Source: Nocardia concava NBRC 100430
Lineage (GTDB): Bacteria; Actinomycetota; Actinomycetes; Mycobacteriales; Mycobacteriaceae
Assembly: GCF_000308815.1 (NCBI RefSeq)
Contig: NZ_BAFX01000002.1
Span: forward strand, 1-64,000
Direction: 5' to 3'
Length of the DNA: 64,000 bases
Within the stretch, counting starts at the first letter, position 1. Each line of letters begins with the position of its first letter. A program made the position numbers and the translations under genes. Of the stretch, positions 1-10,514 are shown piece by piece. A model generated the notes under the pieces. It was not told where the DNA came from. It saw nothing but the letters and a program-made list of their open reading frames with translations, and made no database searches.

Positions 1-1
1 G

Positions 2-928
2 CCGATCCTGGACGACGTCGAGACCGCGTTCATGTTCCAGGACCGCCGCCGCACCAAGGACCAGGACCACGGCCTGGACAAGGCGCTGGACAACCAGCTC
101 ATCGCGCAGGCCGCGGATGCGCTGGAGCGGGGCAAGCCGGTCAAGATCGAAACCAAGATCACCAACGTGAACCGCACGGTCGGCACCATGCTCGGCCACG
201 AGGTCACCAAGCTCTACGGCGGAGTCGGCCTGCCGGACAACACCATCGACATCACGTTCACCGGTTCCGCCGGTAACTCGTTCGGTGCGTTCGTCCCGGC
301 CGGTATCACCCTGCGGGTCTCCGGCGACGCCAACGACTATGTGGGCAAGGGCCTTTCGGGCGGCCGCATCATCGTGCGCCCGTCGGCCGACGCGCCCGCC
401 GAGTTCGTGGCGGAGCAGAACATCATCGCGGGCAACGTGATCCTGTTCGGCGCCACCAGCGGCCAGGCCTTCATCCGCGGTGTCGCGGGCGAGCGCTTCG
501 GTGTCCGCAACTCGGGCGCCACCGCGGTGGTCGAGGGTGTGGGCGACCACGCCTGCGAGTACATGACCGGCGGCCGCGTGGTCGTGCTCGGCGAGACCGG
601 CCGCAACTTCGGCGCCGGCATGTCGGGCGGTATCGCCTACGTCTACAACCCGAACGGCACCTTCGAGGCCAACCTCAACACCGAGCTGGTCGACCTCGAG
701 CAGCTCTCGGCCGAGGACGCGCAGACGCTCAAGGACATCGTCGAGCAGCACCGCGCCGAGACCGGTTCGGCTGTGGCGGAACGCATCCTGGGCGACTGGG
801 CGCAGCAGGTGACCAAGTTCGTCAAGGTCATGCCGCGCGACTACAAGAAGGTCCTGCTCGCCATCTCCGAGGCCGAGAAGGCCGGCCGGAACGTGGACGA
901 GGCCATCATGGAGGCGGCTCGTGGCTGA
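2..928 (+). CDS. gltB: Glutamate synthase large subunit, C-terminal part (partial)
   Basis: The window opens inside this gene; the reading frame is open from base 2 to the stop at 928 (about 308 residues). The large subunit takes the amide group of glutamine and makes two glutamates with 2-oxoglutarate. What remains is the tail of the synthase region and the C-terminal beta-helix (GXGXG) domain, seen as repeated glycine patterns such as [30 protein letters not shown] and GIAYVY. The small subunit gltD follows 71 bases downstream on the same strand, the usual operon order. The identification is secure; the N-terminal amidotransferase and FMN-binding parts lie outside the window. Confidence 0.96.
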   Translation, partial: PILDDVETAFMFQDRRRTKDQDHGLDKALDNQLIAQAADALERGKPVKIETKITNVNRTVGTMLGHEVTKLYGGVGLPDNTIDITFTGSAGNSFGAFVPAGITLRVSGDANDYVGKGLSGGRIIVRPSADAPAEFVAEQNIIAGNVILFGATSGQAFIRGVAGERFGVRNSGATAVVEGVGDHACEYMTGGRVVVLGETGRNFGAGMSGGIAYVYNPNGTFEANLNTELVDLEQLSAEDAQTLKDIVEQHRAETGSAVAERILGDWAQQVTKFVKVMPRDYKKVLLAISEAEKAGRNVDEAIMEAARG

Positions 929-999
929 CCTCACCTACTCGGTGCACTGCGGCACCTCTGTTTTTCCGCGCGCACAGCGCTGTAGTCAGGAGTTCGTAA

Positions 1000-2469
1000 A
1001 TGGGTGACGCACAAGGCTTCCTGAAGCACACCAGCCGGGAACTGCCCAAGCGCCGTCCGGTTCCGCTTCGCTTGATGGACTGGAAAGAGGTCTACGAGGA
1101 GAAGTTCTCCCACGAGACCCTGCAGCGCCAGGCCAGCCGCTGTATGGACTGCGGTATTCCGTTCTGCCACAACGGCTGCCCGCTGGGGAACCTGATTCCC
1201 GAGTGGAACGACCTGGTGTACAAGGGTTCCTGGAAGGAATCCTTCGACCGGCTGCACGCGACCAACAACTTCCCGGAGTTCACCGGCCGCCTGTGCCCGG
1301 CTCCGTGCGAGGCGTCCTGCGTCCTGGGCATCAACCAGGATCCGGTGACCATCAAGCAGGTCGAGGTCGAGATCATCGAGAACGGTTTCGACGAGGGCTG
1401 GGTGACCCCGGTCTACCCGACCCGGCTCACCGGTAAGCGCGTCGCGGTGGTCGGCTCCGGCCCCGCGGGCCTGGCCGCCGCCCAGCAGCTGACCCGGGCC
1501 GGCCACACCGTGACCGTGTTCGAGCGCGACGACCGCATCGGCGGCCTGCTGCGCTACGGCATCCCGGAATTCAAGATGGAAAAGCGCTTCATCGACCGCC
1601 GCATGGCGCAGATGGAGGGTGAGGGCACCATCTTCAAGACCGGTGTGAACGTGGGCGTGGACATCACCGCCGAGCAGCTGCGCGAGCAGTTCGACGCGGT
1701 CGTGCTGTCCGGTGGCGCGACCATCGCGCGTGACCTGCCCATCCCGGGCCGCGATCTGGACGGCATCCACCAGGCCATGGAGTTCCTGCCGCTGGCCAAC
1801 CGCGTGCAGCTGGGCGACCCGATCACCGACGAGAACGGACTGCCGCGCATCAACGCGCGCGGCAAGAAGGTCATCATCATCGGCGGCGGCGACACCGGCG
1901 CGGACTGCCTGGGCACCTCGCACCGTCAGGGTGCGGAGTCGGTCCACCAGTTCGAGATCATGCCGCGTCCGCCGGAGGAGCGTGCCTCCTCCACCCCGTG
2001 GCCGACCTACCCGCTCATGTACCGCGTCTCCTCGGCTCACGAGGAGGGCGGCGAGCGCGTGTTCTCCGTCAACACCGAGCGTTTCATCGGCGCGGACGGC
2101 AAGGTCACCGGGCTGCAGGCGCACGAGGTGAAGATGGTCAACGGCCGCTTCGAGAAGGTCGAGGGCACCGACTTCACCCTCGAGGCCGATCTGGTGCTGC
2201 TGGCCATGGGCTTCGTCGGCCCGCAGAAGCACGGCCTGCTCGAGGCGCTGGGCGTGGGCTACGACCAGCGCGGCAATGTCATGCGCGACAAGGATTGGGC
2301 CACCACGGTTCCCGGCGTCTTCGTCGCCGGTGACATGGGCCGCGGCCAGTCGCTGATCGTGTGGGCCATCGCCGAGGGCCGCGCCGCGGCCGCCGCGGTG
2401 GACAAGTACCTGGAGGGTGAGACGGCGCTGCCGTCCCCGATCACCCCGACCATGGTTGCCCAGCGCTGA
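1000..2469 (+). CDS. gltD: Glutamate synthase small subunit (NADPH)
   Basis: 489 residues, normal for the family. It passes electrons from NADPH through FAD and iron-sulfur clusters to GltB. The N-terminal cysteine clusters CMDCGIPFCHNGC (about residues 48-60) and CPAPCEASC (about 98-106) bind iron-sulfur clusters. A first Rossmann motif VVGSGPAGLAAAQQL (about 149) binds FAD and a second IIIGGGDTGADCLG (about 291) binds NADPH; the FAD signature VFVAGDMGRGQSL is near the C-terminus. The ATG at 1000 is preceded by AGGAG at a normal distance. A strong terminator follows the stop, closing the gltBD operon. Confidence 0.97.
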   Translation: MGDAQGFLKHTSRELPKRRPVPLRLMDWKEVYEEKFSHETLQRQASRCMDCGIPFCHNGCPLGNLIPEWNDLVYKGSWKESFDRLHATNNFPEFTGRLCPAPCEASCVLGINQDPVTIKQVEVEIIENGFDEGWVTPVYPTRLTGKRVAVVGSGPAGLAAAQQLTRAGHTVTVFERDDRIGGLLRYGIPEFKMEKRFIDRRMAQMEGEGTIFKTGVNVGVDITAEQLREQFDAVVLSGGATIARDLPIPGRDLDGIHQAMEFLPLANRVQLGDPITDENGLPRINARGKKVIIIGGGDTGADCLGTSHRQGAESVHQFEIMPRPPEERASSTPWPTYPLMYRVSSAHEEGGERVFSVNTERFIGADGKVTGLQAHEVKMVNGRFEKVEGTDFTLEADLVLLAMGFVGPQKHGLLEALGVGYDQRGNVMRDKDWATTVPGVFVAGDMGRGQSLIVWAIAEGRAAAAAVDKYLEGETALPSPITPTMVAQR

Positions 2470-2483
2470 TCCGCGAAAGCTGG

Positions 2484-2521
2484 AAAAGCACCCCCGGACT
2501 TCGGTCCGGGGGTGCTTTTTT
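2484..2521 (+). terminator. Rho-independent terminator of gltBD
   Basis: Perfect inverted repeat AAGCACCCCCGGAC / GTCCGGGGGTGCTT around a TTCG loop, followed by a run of T. It starts 15 bases after the gltD stop. This is a textbook terminator. Confidence 0.95.
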
Positions 2522-2707
2522 CATACCGAAAACGCATGTGAAATGTGTACTAGTCAGTAGTTTCGGGCAATTTTCGCAAACCCTGGACGGAAGACCAGTT
2601 ACACCTGTTTACTTACTCCCCGTGTGGAATCCGCCTCCGAGTCGCCCGCAGCACTCGGTAAGCCTGGATCGGTCCCGGAACGCCATCGGGACACTTGGAG
2701 GAGAAGT

Positions 2708-3409
2708 ATGTTCCGTAATCGCCGCGCGGCCGCGATCGTCAGTGCCGCCGCAATGGTTTCCGCCGGCCTGAGCGTCATCACCCTGGAAAGCTCGGTCGCC
2801 TCCGCCGCGACCTGCAGCCAGACCTCGCACGCCGAGAAGAACGACATCAGCACGGTCGGCATCACCATGACCTACGACAAGTCGGTCAACGGCGATTCGA
2901 TCGGCGTCGGCACCACCGCGACCTACAAGATCGTCGTCGGCACCACCGGCATCGGGAACCCGTACGTCAACACCATCACCGACTACCCGCCGGCCGGTTT
3001 CGGCACCCCGCTCAGCGCCAGCGTCACCGCCTACCACCTGGGCACCGGCCAGCGCAGTGAGGATGTCACCCCGGAGCCCAACGCCGGCGGCTGGAAGGTG
3101 ACCAGCCCGGGCTGGTTCGTGAACTCCGGCAACCCGGTCACCTACACCATCACCTACCGGGTGCCCACCAACCTCTCCGGCGGGCAGCAGGTCACCAGCG
3201 GTGGCATCGGCGTCGCCGGCACCGTGGGCGTCAGCAACAACCTGCCCAACCTGACCGCGTGCTTCACCGCCCGCCCGAACACCGTCGGTGAGTCCGCGCT
3301 GGGCAGCCTGAACAACAACGGCCTCGGCTCGTCGGACGGTCAGACCAGCTCGACCGGTTCGATCAGCGACATCATCGCGGACGCGATCAAGAAGTACATC
3401 GGCAGCTGA
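2708..3409 (+). CDS. Secreted protein of unknown function
   Basis: 233 residues from the ATG at 2708, chosen because GGAGGAG precedes it by a few bases; the open frame extends upstream but without a good ribosome site. A signal peptide is clear: basic MFRNRRAAA, a hydrophobic stretch, then cleavage after SVASA or the next alanine (about residue 31-33). The mature part is rich in Thr, Gly, Val and Ser, with beta-type segments resembling extracellular DUF11-like repeat domains (DYPPAGFGTP, NPVTYTITYRV), and has two cysteines that could form a disulfide. A Gly/Asn/Ser-rich linker leads to a short helical tail (about 215-233). I do not recognise the family. It is followed closely by a secreted esterase. 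Confidence 0.8.
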   Translation: MFRNRRAAAIVSAAAMVSAGLSVITLESSVASAATCSQTSHAEKNDISTVGITMTYDKSVNGDSIGVGTTATYKIVVGTTGIGNPYVNTITDYPPAGFGTPLSASVTAYHLGTGQRSEDVTPEPNAGGWKVTSPGWFVNSGNPVTYTITYRVPTNLSGGQQVTSGGIGVAGTVGVSNNLPNLTACFTARPNTVGESALGSLNNNGLGSSDGQTSSTGSISDIIADAIKKYIGS

Positions 3410-3437
3410 TTCCGACCGGGCCGATTCGTCGATAGGA

Positions 3438-4469
3438 ATGCTCGTACCGATGCGCACGCGTAAATCACCGGCACTCACCGCGATCGCGGGCCTGGCGTTG
3501 TCGCTGGCCCTCTCGCTGACGCCGGAGGCCATCGGTACGGCCTCGGCCGCGCCCGCGGAAGACGCGGGCGCACACCTGGTTTCGATCGATCGGCCCGGAC
3601 AACGGCAGGAGGAGTTCCAGGTCTATTCGGCCGCCATGGATCGGGTGATCCCGGTCCAGGTGCTCACCGCCGCGGACAACAGCGTGCCGCGACCGACGCT
3701 GTATCTCCTGAATGGCGCGGGCGGCGGCGAGGATTCGGCGACCTGGTATCGGCAAACCGATGTCGTGCAATTCTTCTCCGACAAGAACGTGAATGTGGTA
3801 TCGCCGGTCGGCGGGAAATTCTCGTATTACACCGACTGGCAACAGGACGACCCGACCCTGGGCCGTCAGAAATGGGAGACGTTCCTTTCCGCGGAACTGC
3901 CGCCCATTATCGACAAGGCGCTCGGGACCTCCGGCGTGAACGCGATCGCGGGCGTCTCCATGTCCGCGACTTCCGCGCTGAACCTGGCCATCGCCGCCCC
4001 CGATCGGTACCGAGCCGTGGCGGCCTACAGCGGCTGCGCCTCCACCGCGGACGCCAACAGCCGCAAATACATCCAGATGGTGCTGGACCGCGGCAATGCC
4101 GACGCCGCGAATATGTGGGGCGCCCCCGGTGACCCGGACTGGGCCCGCCACGACGCGGTGCTCAATGCCGAGGCGTTGCGCGGGAAGGCGCTGTTCATCT
4201 CGAGCTCGACCGGTCTGCCCGGTCCGCTGGACACCCTGGACTCTCCTTCGATCGCCGGTCGCCCGGCCACGCTGGCCAATCAGATCATCCTGGGCGGCCT
4301 GATCGAGGCGGCGACAAACGGGTGCACGCACGCGCTCGCCGATCGCCTGGGCACGCTGGGGATTCCGGCGCAGATCGAGTTCCGGCCGTCGGGCACGCAT
4401 TCCTGGCGCTACTGGGAGGATGCGCTGCACCGCTCCTGGCCGCTGCTGGAGTCGGCGTTGCGGGGTTGA
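3438..4469 (+). CDS. Antigen-85-like secreted esterase / mycolyltransferase
   Basis: 343 residues with an N-terminal signal sequence (basic MRTRKS, hydrophobic core, cleavage near TASAA, residues 35-39). The alpha/beta-hydrolase fold of the antigen 85 / esterase D group is shown by the LYLLNGAGGG oxyanion region (about 88-97), the nucleophile elbow GVSMS (Ser174) and the late catalytic histidine in GTHSW (His321). Family members move mycolic acids onto trehalose or arabinogalactan in mycolate-bearing bacteria, or act as esterases; which substrate is used here cannot be read from sequence. Two ATGs are possible (3438 and 3450) and neither has an ideal ribosome site. It lies 28 bases after another secreted-protein gene. 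Confidence 0.85.
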   Translation: MLVPMRTRKSPALTAIAGLALSLALSLTPEAIGTASAAPAEDAGAHLVSIDRPGQRQEEFQVYSAAMDRVIPVQVLTAADNSVPRPTLYLLNGAGGGEDSATWYRQTDVVQFFSDKNVNVVSPVGGKFSYYTDWQQDDPTLGRQKWETFLSAELPPIIDKALGTSGVNAIAGVSMSATSALNLAIAAPDRYRAVAAYSGCASTADANSRKYIQMVLDRGNADAANMWGAPGDPDWARHDAVLNAEALRGKALFISSSTGLPGPLDTLDSPSIAGRPATLANQIILGGLIEAATNGCTHALADRLGTLGIPAQIEFRPSGTHSWRYWEDALHRSWPLLESALRG

Positions 4470-4724
4470 CCTGTGCCGCCGTCGATTTGATCGATCGAGC
4501 CGGAAATCGGACGTGTTCGCGAACTCGCCTGGCAGAGCTGCAAAGGCCCCTTTATGCTTGTCGGCTGTGTCGCCGATCTCGTCACGCGGTCTGTTTCGGC
4601 CAAGTCATACGGGGCGGTTACTTGGGTTAACCCGAAGTGCACCGGACTGTCATCCGGCGACCGCACCATGATCGGGAATCGGGACGGGCAAGAGGTCCCG
4701 GCAGTAAGCGTGAACTGGAGCAGT

Positions 4725-5627
4725 ATGCGGTTGAAGAATGTTGTCGCGGCTGCGGGGGCAGCAGCGAGCGTGCTCATGACGGGAATCGTGCTGGGCAGCG
4801 GCCCTGTTACAGCCGACCCGGGAGCCGGATGCCCGACCCTCTACACGGTGGCCGTCCCGGGCACGTGGGAGACCGGTCATGACAAGGACCCCAAGCCCGG
4901 CATGCTGTCCGGGGTAACCAACGGATTGCCCGGCGAGGTCGACTACGTCACCTACGCGGCCACCGCCTTCCCGTGGGAGGGCGACGTCTACGCCGCTTCC
5001 AAGAAGGAAGCCGTCGACAACGGCCGCGGTCTGATCGCGGCCATGGGCGCGCGCTGCCCGGGCACCAAGATCGCCATCACCGGCTACAGCCAGGGCGCGG
5101 ACGCGGCCGGCGATCTGGCCGCCGAGATCGGCACGGGCCACGGTGTGGTGCCGCCGGATCGCATCGCGGCCGTGGCGCTGATCTCCGATCCGAGCCGCTC
5201 GCCGTCGGACGCCCAGGTCGGTCCGATCGCTCCCGGTGCGGGTGCGGGCGGCGCGCGCGTGGGCGGCTTCGGCTGGGTCAGCGACAAGGTGCGCACCGTG
5301 TGCGCCATCGGCGATCTGTACTGCTCCACCGAGCAGACCGACTTCGTCACCCGCTTCGCCGGTTTCCTGGCCCAGGCCAGCAACCCGAACAACTTCAACC
5401 CCTGGCAGACCCAGCTCCAGCTCGGGTCGATCATCAACGATCTGATGGCCCAGGGCGGTCTGCCGACGCTGCAGGCGCAGCTGGCCGAGGGGCCCGACAG
5501 CGAGTACGCGCACCAGCTCGAGCAGTTCTACCGCAGCGGCACGCACACCAGCTACGGCAGCTACGGGGTCGGCGGCGGCCAGACCGCCATCACCTGGATG
5601 CACGGCTGGATCATGCAGAACGCGTAG
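4725..5627 (+). CDS. Secreted cutinase-family serine esterase
   Basis: 300 residues from the ATG at 4725, preceded by GGAG; an open frame reaching back to 4554 lacks a signal peptide start and is not used. The signal peptide ends near VTADPGAGC. The cutinase signature GYSQGA carries Ser122, the second motif CAIGDLYC carries Asp197 between two cysteines, and His274 (GTHTSY) or His263 completes the triad. Such enzymes hydrolyse ester bonds of lipids or polyesters outside the cell. The 255 bases upstream (4470-4724) contain a 10-bp palindrome GGGTTAACCC at 4624 but no other gene that I can see. Confidence 0.88.
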   Translation: MRLKNVVAAAGAAASVLMTGIVLGSGPVTADPGAGCPTLYTVAVPGTWETGHDKDPKPGMLSGVTNGLPGEVDYVTYAATAFPWEGDVYAASKKEAVDNGRGLIAAMGARCPGTKIAITGYSQGADAAGDLAAEIGTGHGVVPPDRIAAVALISDPSRSPSDAQVGPIAPGAGAGGARVGGFGWVSDKVRTVCAIGDLYCSTEQTDFVTRFAGFLAQASNPNNFNPWQTQLQLGSIINDLMAQGGLPTLQAQLAEGPDSEYAHQLEQFYRSGTHTSYGSYGVGGGQTAITWMHGWIMQNA

Positions 5628-5640
5628 GGACTCTTGATCT

Positions 5641-5672
5641 CGAGGGCCGCTCCCTGTCGGGAGCGGCCCTCG
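5641..5672 (+). terminator. Hairpin after the cutinase gene
   Basis: Perfect 14-bp inverted repeat CGAGGGCCGCTCCC / GGGAGCGGCCCTCG with a 4-base loop, 13 bases after the stop. There is no T run, as is common in high-GC genomes. Confidence 0.75.
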
Positions 5673-5752
5673 GTGCGAGAAGTGAGAAGTAGTCCAAGGA
5701 TTCGGGAGCGGGCCGTTCAGGGCAGGAGCGGCCTTTTCGTAGGTGCTGAGCG

Positions 5753-6370
5753 TCAGGCAGTCGGTCGCTGCATGCGAGGCAACAGATCCCAGACGTGCCC
5801 GTTCTCGTTGATCGTGGCCGCGGTGCGACCACCGGTGCGCGAGTACAGGATTCGGGTGATCGAGCAGTAGTCGATGGGGAAGGTGAGCGGGCGGGCCAGG
5901 CCCAGCACGTCCTGCAGCAGCACGTTGATGACGCCGCCGTGCGCGAAGACGACCACGGTCTCGGTGTGGTCGGCGGCCGCGACGATGCCCGAGATGCTCT
6001 CGCGCACACGGGAGATGAAGGCGTCGCCGTCGATCTGCTCGGGCAGATATCCCGACTTGATGCGCTCGTAGGTCTCGCGGAATTCCTGCTGGGCGTCCTC
6101 GATCGGGATGTACATCGGCAGGTCGCGATCGTATTCGGCGAGCCCGTCGAGGATTTCGACCTCGAGGCCGAGTTTCTCCGCGGTGGGCCGGGCCGTCTCG
6201 CGCGCCCGCAGCTGCGGGCTGCTCACCACGCGCGCGATCGAGTGATGGGTCAGTGCGGCCGGAACCCGGGCCGCCTGCTCGACGCCGAGGGCGGTGAGAT
6301 CCGGGTCGGCCGGGCCGGTGGATCCCAGCAGGCGTTCGGGCTGGGCATGGCGGACGAGGATCAACTGCAC
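5753..6370 (-). CDS. Histidine phosphatase family protein
   Basis: 205 residues from a GTG start. The N-terminal LILVRHAQPER has the RHG-type catalytic motif in the RHA form (His8), and the second catalytic histidine is in VVFAHGGVINVLL in the last third. The branch is the broad phosphoglycerate-mutase-like family, whose members dephosphorylate small metabolites or proteins; no specific substrate is evident. A small membrane protein gene lies 45 bases upstream on the same strand, so the two may be co-transcribed. Confidence 0.85.
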   Translation of the reverse strand: MQLILVRHAQPERLLGSTGPADPDLTALGVEQAARVPAALTHHSIARVVSSPQLRARETARPTAEKLGLEVEILDGLAEYDRDLPMYIPIEDAQQEFRETYERIKSGYLPEQIDGDAFISRVRESISGIVAAADHTETVVVFAHGGVINVLLQDVLGLARPLTFPIDYCSITRILYSRTGGRTAATINENGHVWDLLPRMQRPTA

Positions 6371-6415
6371 ATCCCCACTCTGCCGTACCCCGCCCTCAGT
6401 TCGGCGGCCGGGTGA

Positions 6416-6637
6416 CTACTGGTTCTTCTTGCGGTTGGTCATCAGATAGACGATGCCGAGCACCAGCGCGATGATGCCGATGCAGCAGACCGCCGCGAAG
6501 ATCCAGAAGCTACCGCCGCGGCGGCGGCTGCTGCGCTTGGCCGCGGAGTTCTCCAATGCGGCGGTCCAGGTGTCAGGGTTGGTCCACACATGGTGGTCCA
6601 GCAGGGTCGACTGGGTCATGAGATCCAGGTAGTGCAT
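6416..6637 (-). CDS. Small single-pass membrane protein
   Basis: 73 residues. The first 40 are polar with a basic patch (KRSSRRRGG); residues about 43-66 form one hydrophobic segment (FWIFAAVCCIGIIALVLGIVYL) followed by a basic tail RKKNQ, so the C-terminus probably stays in the cytoplasm or anchors the protein. I do not recognise a family. It is reported as real because of its typical codon use and its position directly upstream of the phosphatase gene on the same strand. Confidence 0.65.
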   Translation of the reverse strand: MHYLDLMTQSTLLDHHVWTNPDTWTAALENSAAKRSSRRRGGSFWIFAAVCCIGIIALVLGIVYLMTNRKKNQ

Positions 6638-6766
6638 GGGAAACCCCCGATCGGTCCGGTGTGCCCGTCGCCGGGCCGAATCTCAGATTAGCTGGCGATT
6701 CGGTCCCGGCAATCAGGGTTTTCCCCGGTCTCACCGAGAATCACGCTTCGCGGTCTCACCCGGGAA

Positions 6767-9700
6767 TCAGGCATTGCGCGGTTTCACCAATGGGAACGGC
6801 AGGGTTTCGCGGATGCTGCGGCCGATCAGCAGCATGACCACCCGGTCCACACCGACGCCGAGGCCACCGGTGGGCGGCATGGCGTGCTCGAGGGCCTGCA
6901 GGAAGTCCTCGTCGAGTTCCATCGCCTCCGGATCGCCGCCGGCGGCCAGCATGGACTGTTCGGTGAGGCGGCGGCGCTGCTCCACCGGATCGGTCAATTC
7001 GCTGTAGGCGGTGGCCAATTCGACGCCCCAGGCCACCAGGTCCCAGCGCTCGGTGACGCCCGGAATGTGGCGGTGCGCGCGGGTGAGCGGGGATACGGAG
7101 GTGGGGAAGTCGATGTAGAAGGTGGGCTCCTGGGTGGCGGATTCCACCAGGTGCTCGTACATCTCGAGCACGAGTTGCCCGGCGTCCCAGCCCAATTGGA
7201 AGGGCACGCCCGCCTTCTCGCAGAGCAGCCGCAGCCGTTCGGCGTCGGTCTCGGGGCTGATGGTCTCGCCGATGGCGTCGGAAACCGCCCCGTGCACGGT
7301 CTTGACCGGCCAGTCGCCGGAGATGTCCACCTCGGTGAGCGTGCCGTCGTCCCCGGGCCGCAGCGCGACCATCTTGCCGTTGGCGGCCAGCGCGGCCTCC
7401 TGGATGAGCTGGCGGCAGGCGTGCATCATGCGCTCGTAATCGCTGTGCGCCTCATAGGCTTCCAGGATGGTGAACTCGGGATTGTGGCTGTAGTCGACGC
7501 CCTCGTTGCGGAAGACGCGGCCGAGTTCGAAGACCTTCTCCATGCCGCCCACGCACAGCCGCTTGAGGTACAGCTCGGGGGCGATGCGCAGGTACAGGTC
7601 GAGGTCGTAGGCATTGATGTGGGTGGTGAACGGGGTGGCGTTGGCGCCGCCGTGCACCTGCTGCAGCACCGGGGTCTCGACCTCCAGGAATCCCCAGCCG
7701 TGCAGGGTGTCCCGCAGTGAGCGCACCACGGCGCTGCGCTTGGCCATCACCTCGCGCACATCGGCGTTGATGGCCATGTCGACATAGCGTTGGCGCACCC
7801 GGGCTTCCGGGTCGGACAGGCCCTTCCACTTGTCCGGCAGCGGGTGCAGGCATTTGCCGATCATCCGCCAGTCCTGCGCCAGCAGCGACAGTTCGCCGCG
7901 GCGGCTGCGGCCGATCTGTCCGCTCACCTCGATGAGGTCGCCGAGGTCGAAGTAGGCGGTGAAGTCCTGGCTGCGGTCCGCCCCCACCCGGCCGCGGTCG
8001 ATCAGCAGCTGGATGTCGCCGGACCAGTCGCGCAGCACGGCGAAGATGACGCCGCCGTAATCGCGAATCCGCAAGAGCCGCCCGCAGACTCGCACCGTGG
8101 TGCCCTGCGGGCAGTTGCGCGCGGCGGCCACGGTGTGAGTGGGCGGATAGGCGACCGGGTAGGCCTCGACGCCGGATTCCTGCAGTTTGGCCAGCTTGTC
8201 CATGCGCACCCGCACCTGTTCGGGGCGGCGCGGGCCGTTTTCCTCGAGCTCCTCGGGCGGCAGGTCGGGCGCGCTGCCGTCGGCGTGCAGCCCGGTCATG
8301 GAGGGCGGCACCGACGGTCGCAGACCGGTGTGCGCGGAGGCGTCGGGGTCGCGGCCCAGGCGGGGCAGGAAGCCCTCGGCCAGTGCGCTGGCCACGGCCA
8401 CCCGCAGCAGGTGGCGGCGTTCCTCGAAGAGCGAGAACCGCGGCACCCATTCGGGCTGGTATTTCACATTGGAGCGGTAGAGCGCCTCGAGCTGGTACCA
8501 GCGGGAGAAGAACATGAGCACGCCGCGCCACATGCGCAGCACCGGGCCCGCGCCGATGCGGCCGCCCTCCTCGAAGACCGCGCGGAAGACCGCGAAGTTC
8601 AACGAGATTCGGGTGATGCCGTACTGCTCGGAGTTCAGGGCCAGCCGCGAGATCATGAGTTCCATGAGCCCGTTGGGGCCGGTGCGGTCGCGGCGCATGA
8701 GGTCCAGCGAGACGCCGGTGCGGCCCCACGGCACCAGTGACAGCATGCCGAGCACGGCCCCGTTCGGGGCGACGGCCTCGACCAGCAGGCAGTCGCCGTC
8801 GAGCGGATCGCCGAGCCGGTCCAGGGCCATGGAGAAGCCGCGTTCGGTCTCGGTGTCGCGCCAGGCGGCGGCGCGGCGCATGACGTCCTGCATCTCCTCG
8901 GGGGAGATCTCCTTGTGCCGTCGCACGCGAACGGTGATGCCCTGCTTGCTGAGTCGGTTGGCGGCCTGCCGGACCTGCTTCATGTCCGGTCCGGCCAGGG
9001 AGAAGGTGCGGGTCTCGAGAATGGCCTCGTCGCCCAGGCGCAGTGCGGACAGCCCGGCCCGGCGGTAGGCGGTCGCGCCGAGTTCGCTAGCGCCCATGAC
9101 CGCTGGGGCCCAACCGTATTGGTCGGCCAGCTCCAGCCAGGCGTCGATGGCCTGCCCCCAGGCCTCCTTGCTGCCGATGGGATCGCCCGAGGCCAGGCAG
9201 ACGCCGAGTTCCACGCGGTAGGTGACGGCCGCCTTGCCGCTGGGCGCGAACACGACCGCCTTGTCGCGGCGGGTGGCGAAGTAGCCCAGCGAATCCTCGA
9301 CATCGGAGCGTTCCAGCAGTCCGCGCAACGCGGATTCGTCGAGCCCGGTGAGCGCGTTGGAGGAGCGCTGCGAGCGGAACAGCGTGATCACCGCGGCCAG
9401 CAGCGCGATGGCGCCGAACAGGCCGAGCAGCAGGTTCACCGGATGCGGCGGATGCCCGTCGAAGTCCTCGTTGGAGACCAGGATCGCGCCGGTCACCCGG
9501 GACACCGCCCAGAGCGCGCGTTCGGTGTGGTCGGGCAGGGTGCCCGGGAAGAGTTCGACCAGTCCCCAGCCGACCAGGCAGCCCAGCGCCAGCCCGCCCG
9601 CCAGCACGCCGAGCGCCCGCCACACCGCGCCGCTCTGCACGTGGGTGTAGAACTCGGACCAGGAGGCGATGAGCCCGCCGATCACCACGACGTGGATGAT

Positions 9701-10132
9701 CATCGCGACCAGCGCGTTGATATCGCCCTCGGCGGCGAAGTCCAGGGCATTGGCGAGCGTGTAGGCGGCCATGTAGCCGACCAGCAGCCACCAGGCGATG
9801 CGTTTGCGGCTGGCGGTCGCGCCCGCGAGCAGGCCCACGACCAGCGCCCACACCAGCGAGGTGTCGGGGGCGTCGAAGTAGTAGGTGTCGATGAAGCGGC
9901 GTAGGTGCGAGGTCAGGAAGCGTAGGCCGGGGGAGATGCTCCAGGCGAAGCAGAGGACCGAGAACACGCCGAGCGCGGTGCCGGCGAGGTGCGGGACCTC
10001 GCGCAAGCGGCCGTGCCCGCGGTGCGGCACCTCCGGTGACCGCGGCTCCGGCCTCTGGTCGGAGTCGTGGTGCGGCCGGTCCTGCGTCGAAGTCACCGCA
10101 CCAGTGTGAATGTTGCCCGTGCCCATGTGCAC
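6767..10132 (-). CDS. lysX: Bifunctional lysyl-phosphatidylglycerol synthase / lysyl-tRNA synthetase
   Basis: 1121 residues, close to the M. tuberculosis LysX (about 1170). Residues about 50-280 hold seven or eight membrane spans of the MprF flippase-like part; about 290-600 form the DUF2156-type transferase that moves lysine from Lys-tRNA to phosphatidylglycerol; about 650-745 form the OB-fold anticodon-binding domain; about 770-1115 form the class II synthetase core with [20 protein letters not shown] motif 2 (seen as [19 protein letters not shown]) and motif 3 [13 protein letters not shown]. The fusion supplies its own Lys-tRNA and makes lipid that resists cationic peptides. The start is uncertain: GTG at 10132, ATG at 10126 or GTG near 10096. 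Confidence 0.95.
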   Translation of the reverse strand: MHMGTGNIHTGAVTSTQDRPHHDSDQRPEPRSPEVPHRGHGRLREVPHLAGTALGVFSVLCFAWSISPGLRFLTSHLRRFIDTYYFDAPDTSLVWALVVGLLAGATASRKRIAWWLLVGYMAAYTLANALDFAAEGDINALVAMIIHVVVIGGLIASWSEFYTHVQSGAVWRALGVLAGGLALGCLVGWGLVELFPGTLPDHTERALWAVSRVTGAILVSNEDFDGHPPHPVNLLLGLFGAIALLAAVITLFRSQRSSNALTGLDESALRGLLERSDVEDSLGYFATRRDKAVVFAPSGKAAVTYRVELGVCLASGDPIGSKEAWGQAIDAWLELADQYGWAPAVMGASELGATAYRRAGLSALRLGDEAILETRTFSLAGPDMKQVRQAANRLSKQGITVRVRRHKEISPEEMQDVMRRAAAWRDTETERGFSMALDRLGDPLDGDCLLVEAVAPNGAVLGMLSLVPWGRTGVSLDLMRRDRTGPNGLMELMISRLALNSEQYGITRISLNFAVFRAVFEEGGRIGAGPVLRMWRGVLMFFSRWYQLEALYRSNVKYQPEWVPRFSLFEERRHLLRVAVASALAEGFLPRLGRDPDASAHTGLRPSVPPSMTGLHADGSAPDLPPEELEENGPRRPEQVRVRMDKLAKLQESGVEAYPVAYPPTHTVAAARNCPQGTTVRVCGRLLRIRDYGGVIFAVLRDWSGDIQLLIDRGRVGADRSQDFTAYFDLGDLIEVSGQIGRSRRGELSLLAQDWRMIGKCLHPLPDKWKGLSDPEARVRQRYVDMAINADVREVMAKRSAVVRSLRDTLHGWGFLEVETPVLQQVHGGANATPFTTHINAYDLDLYLRIAPELYLKRLCVGGMEKVFELGRVFRNEGVDYSHNPEFTILEAYEAHSDYERMMHACRQLIQEAALAANGKMVALRPGDDGTLTEVDISGDWPVKTVHGAVSDAIGETISPETDAERLRLLCEKAGVPFQLGWDAGQLVLEMYEHLVESATQEPTFYIDFPTSVSPLTRAHRHIPGVTERWDLVAWGVELATAYSELTDPVEQRRRLTEQSMLAAGGDPEAMELDEDFLQALEHAMPPTGGLGVGVDRVVMLLIGRSIRETLPFPLVKPRNA

Positions 10133-10226
10133 TCAGAACCCGCTTCGTGTCTCGTGGCCGCCCGGTCGGTGCGGCATGTGGGGGCGGGGTTTGGTCTCGC
10201 GGCGGCGCCGGGTAAGGATGTACCCC

Positions 10227-10448
10227 ATGTCGGATCCAGTCGATGTCCCGATCGAGGACGATGTCATTCGACTCGGCCAGTTCCTGAAGCTGGCGAACCT
10301 CATCGATTCCGGTTCGGAAGCCAAGACGGTTATCGCCCAGGGCCTGGTACGTGTCAACGACGAGGTGGAGCTGCGCCGCGGGCGGCAGCTACACGCCGGG
10401 GATGTGGTGGCGTTGGCCGGGCACAAGGCGCGGGTCACCAGCGGCTGA
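10227..10448 (+). CDS. Small S4-domain RNA-binding protein
   Basis: 73 residues from the ATG at 10227, chosen because AAGGA precedes it by about eight bases. Almost the whole protein is one S4 fold: IRLGQFLKLANLIDSGSEAKTVI, then LVRVNDEVELRRGRQLHAGDVV. It resembles the YbcJ/YaaA-like stand-alone S4 proteins, thought to bind structured RNA such as rRNA or stalled-ribosome tRNA. It is divergent from lysX with about 95 bases between them, so both promoters are probably in that gap. Confidence 0.85.
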   Translation: MSDPVDVPIEDDVIRLGQFLKLANLIDSGSEAKTVIAQGLVRVNDEVELRRGRQLHAGDVVALAGHKARVTSG

Positions 10449-10514
10449 AGGCACACGGATTCCCATTCTCGGGGTTTCCGGCCCTCAGCCGCTGAGAACT
10501 TCCCGGGAGTCGGC

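Noticed and set aside
931..2232. Long minus-strand open frame opposite gltD
   Set aside because: Shadow frame caused by high GC; low-complexity His/Leu/Val-rich product and a well-supported gene on the other strand.
4470..4724. Possible extension of the cutinase to 4554 and an operator at the palindrome GGGTTAACCC (4624-4633)
   Set aside because: The signal peptide and GGAG fix the start at 4725; a 10-bp palindrome alone is too little to call an operator.
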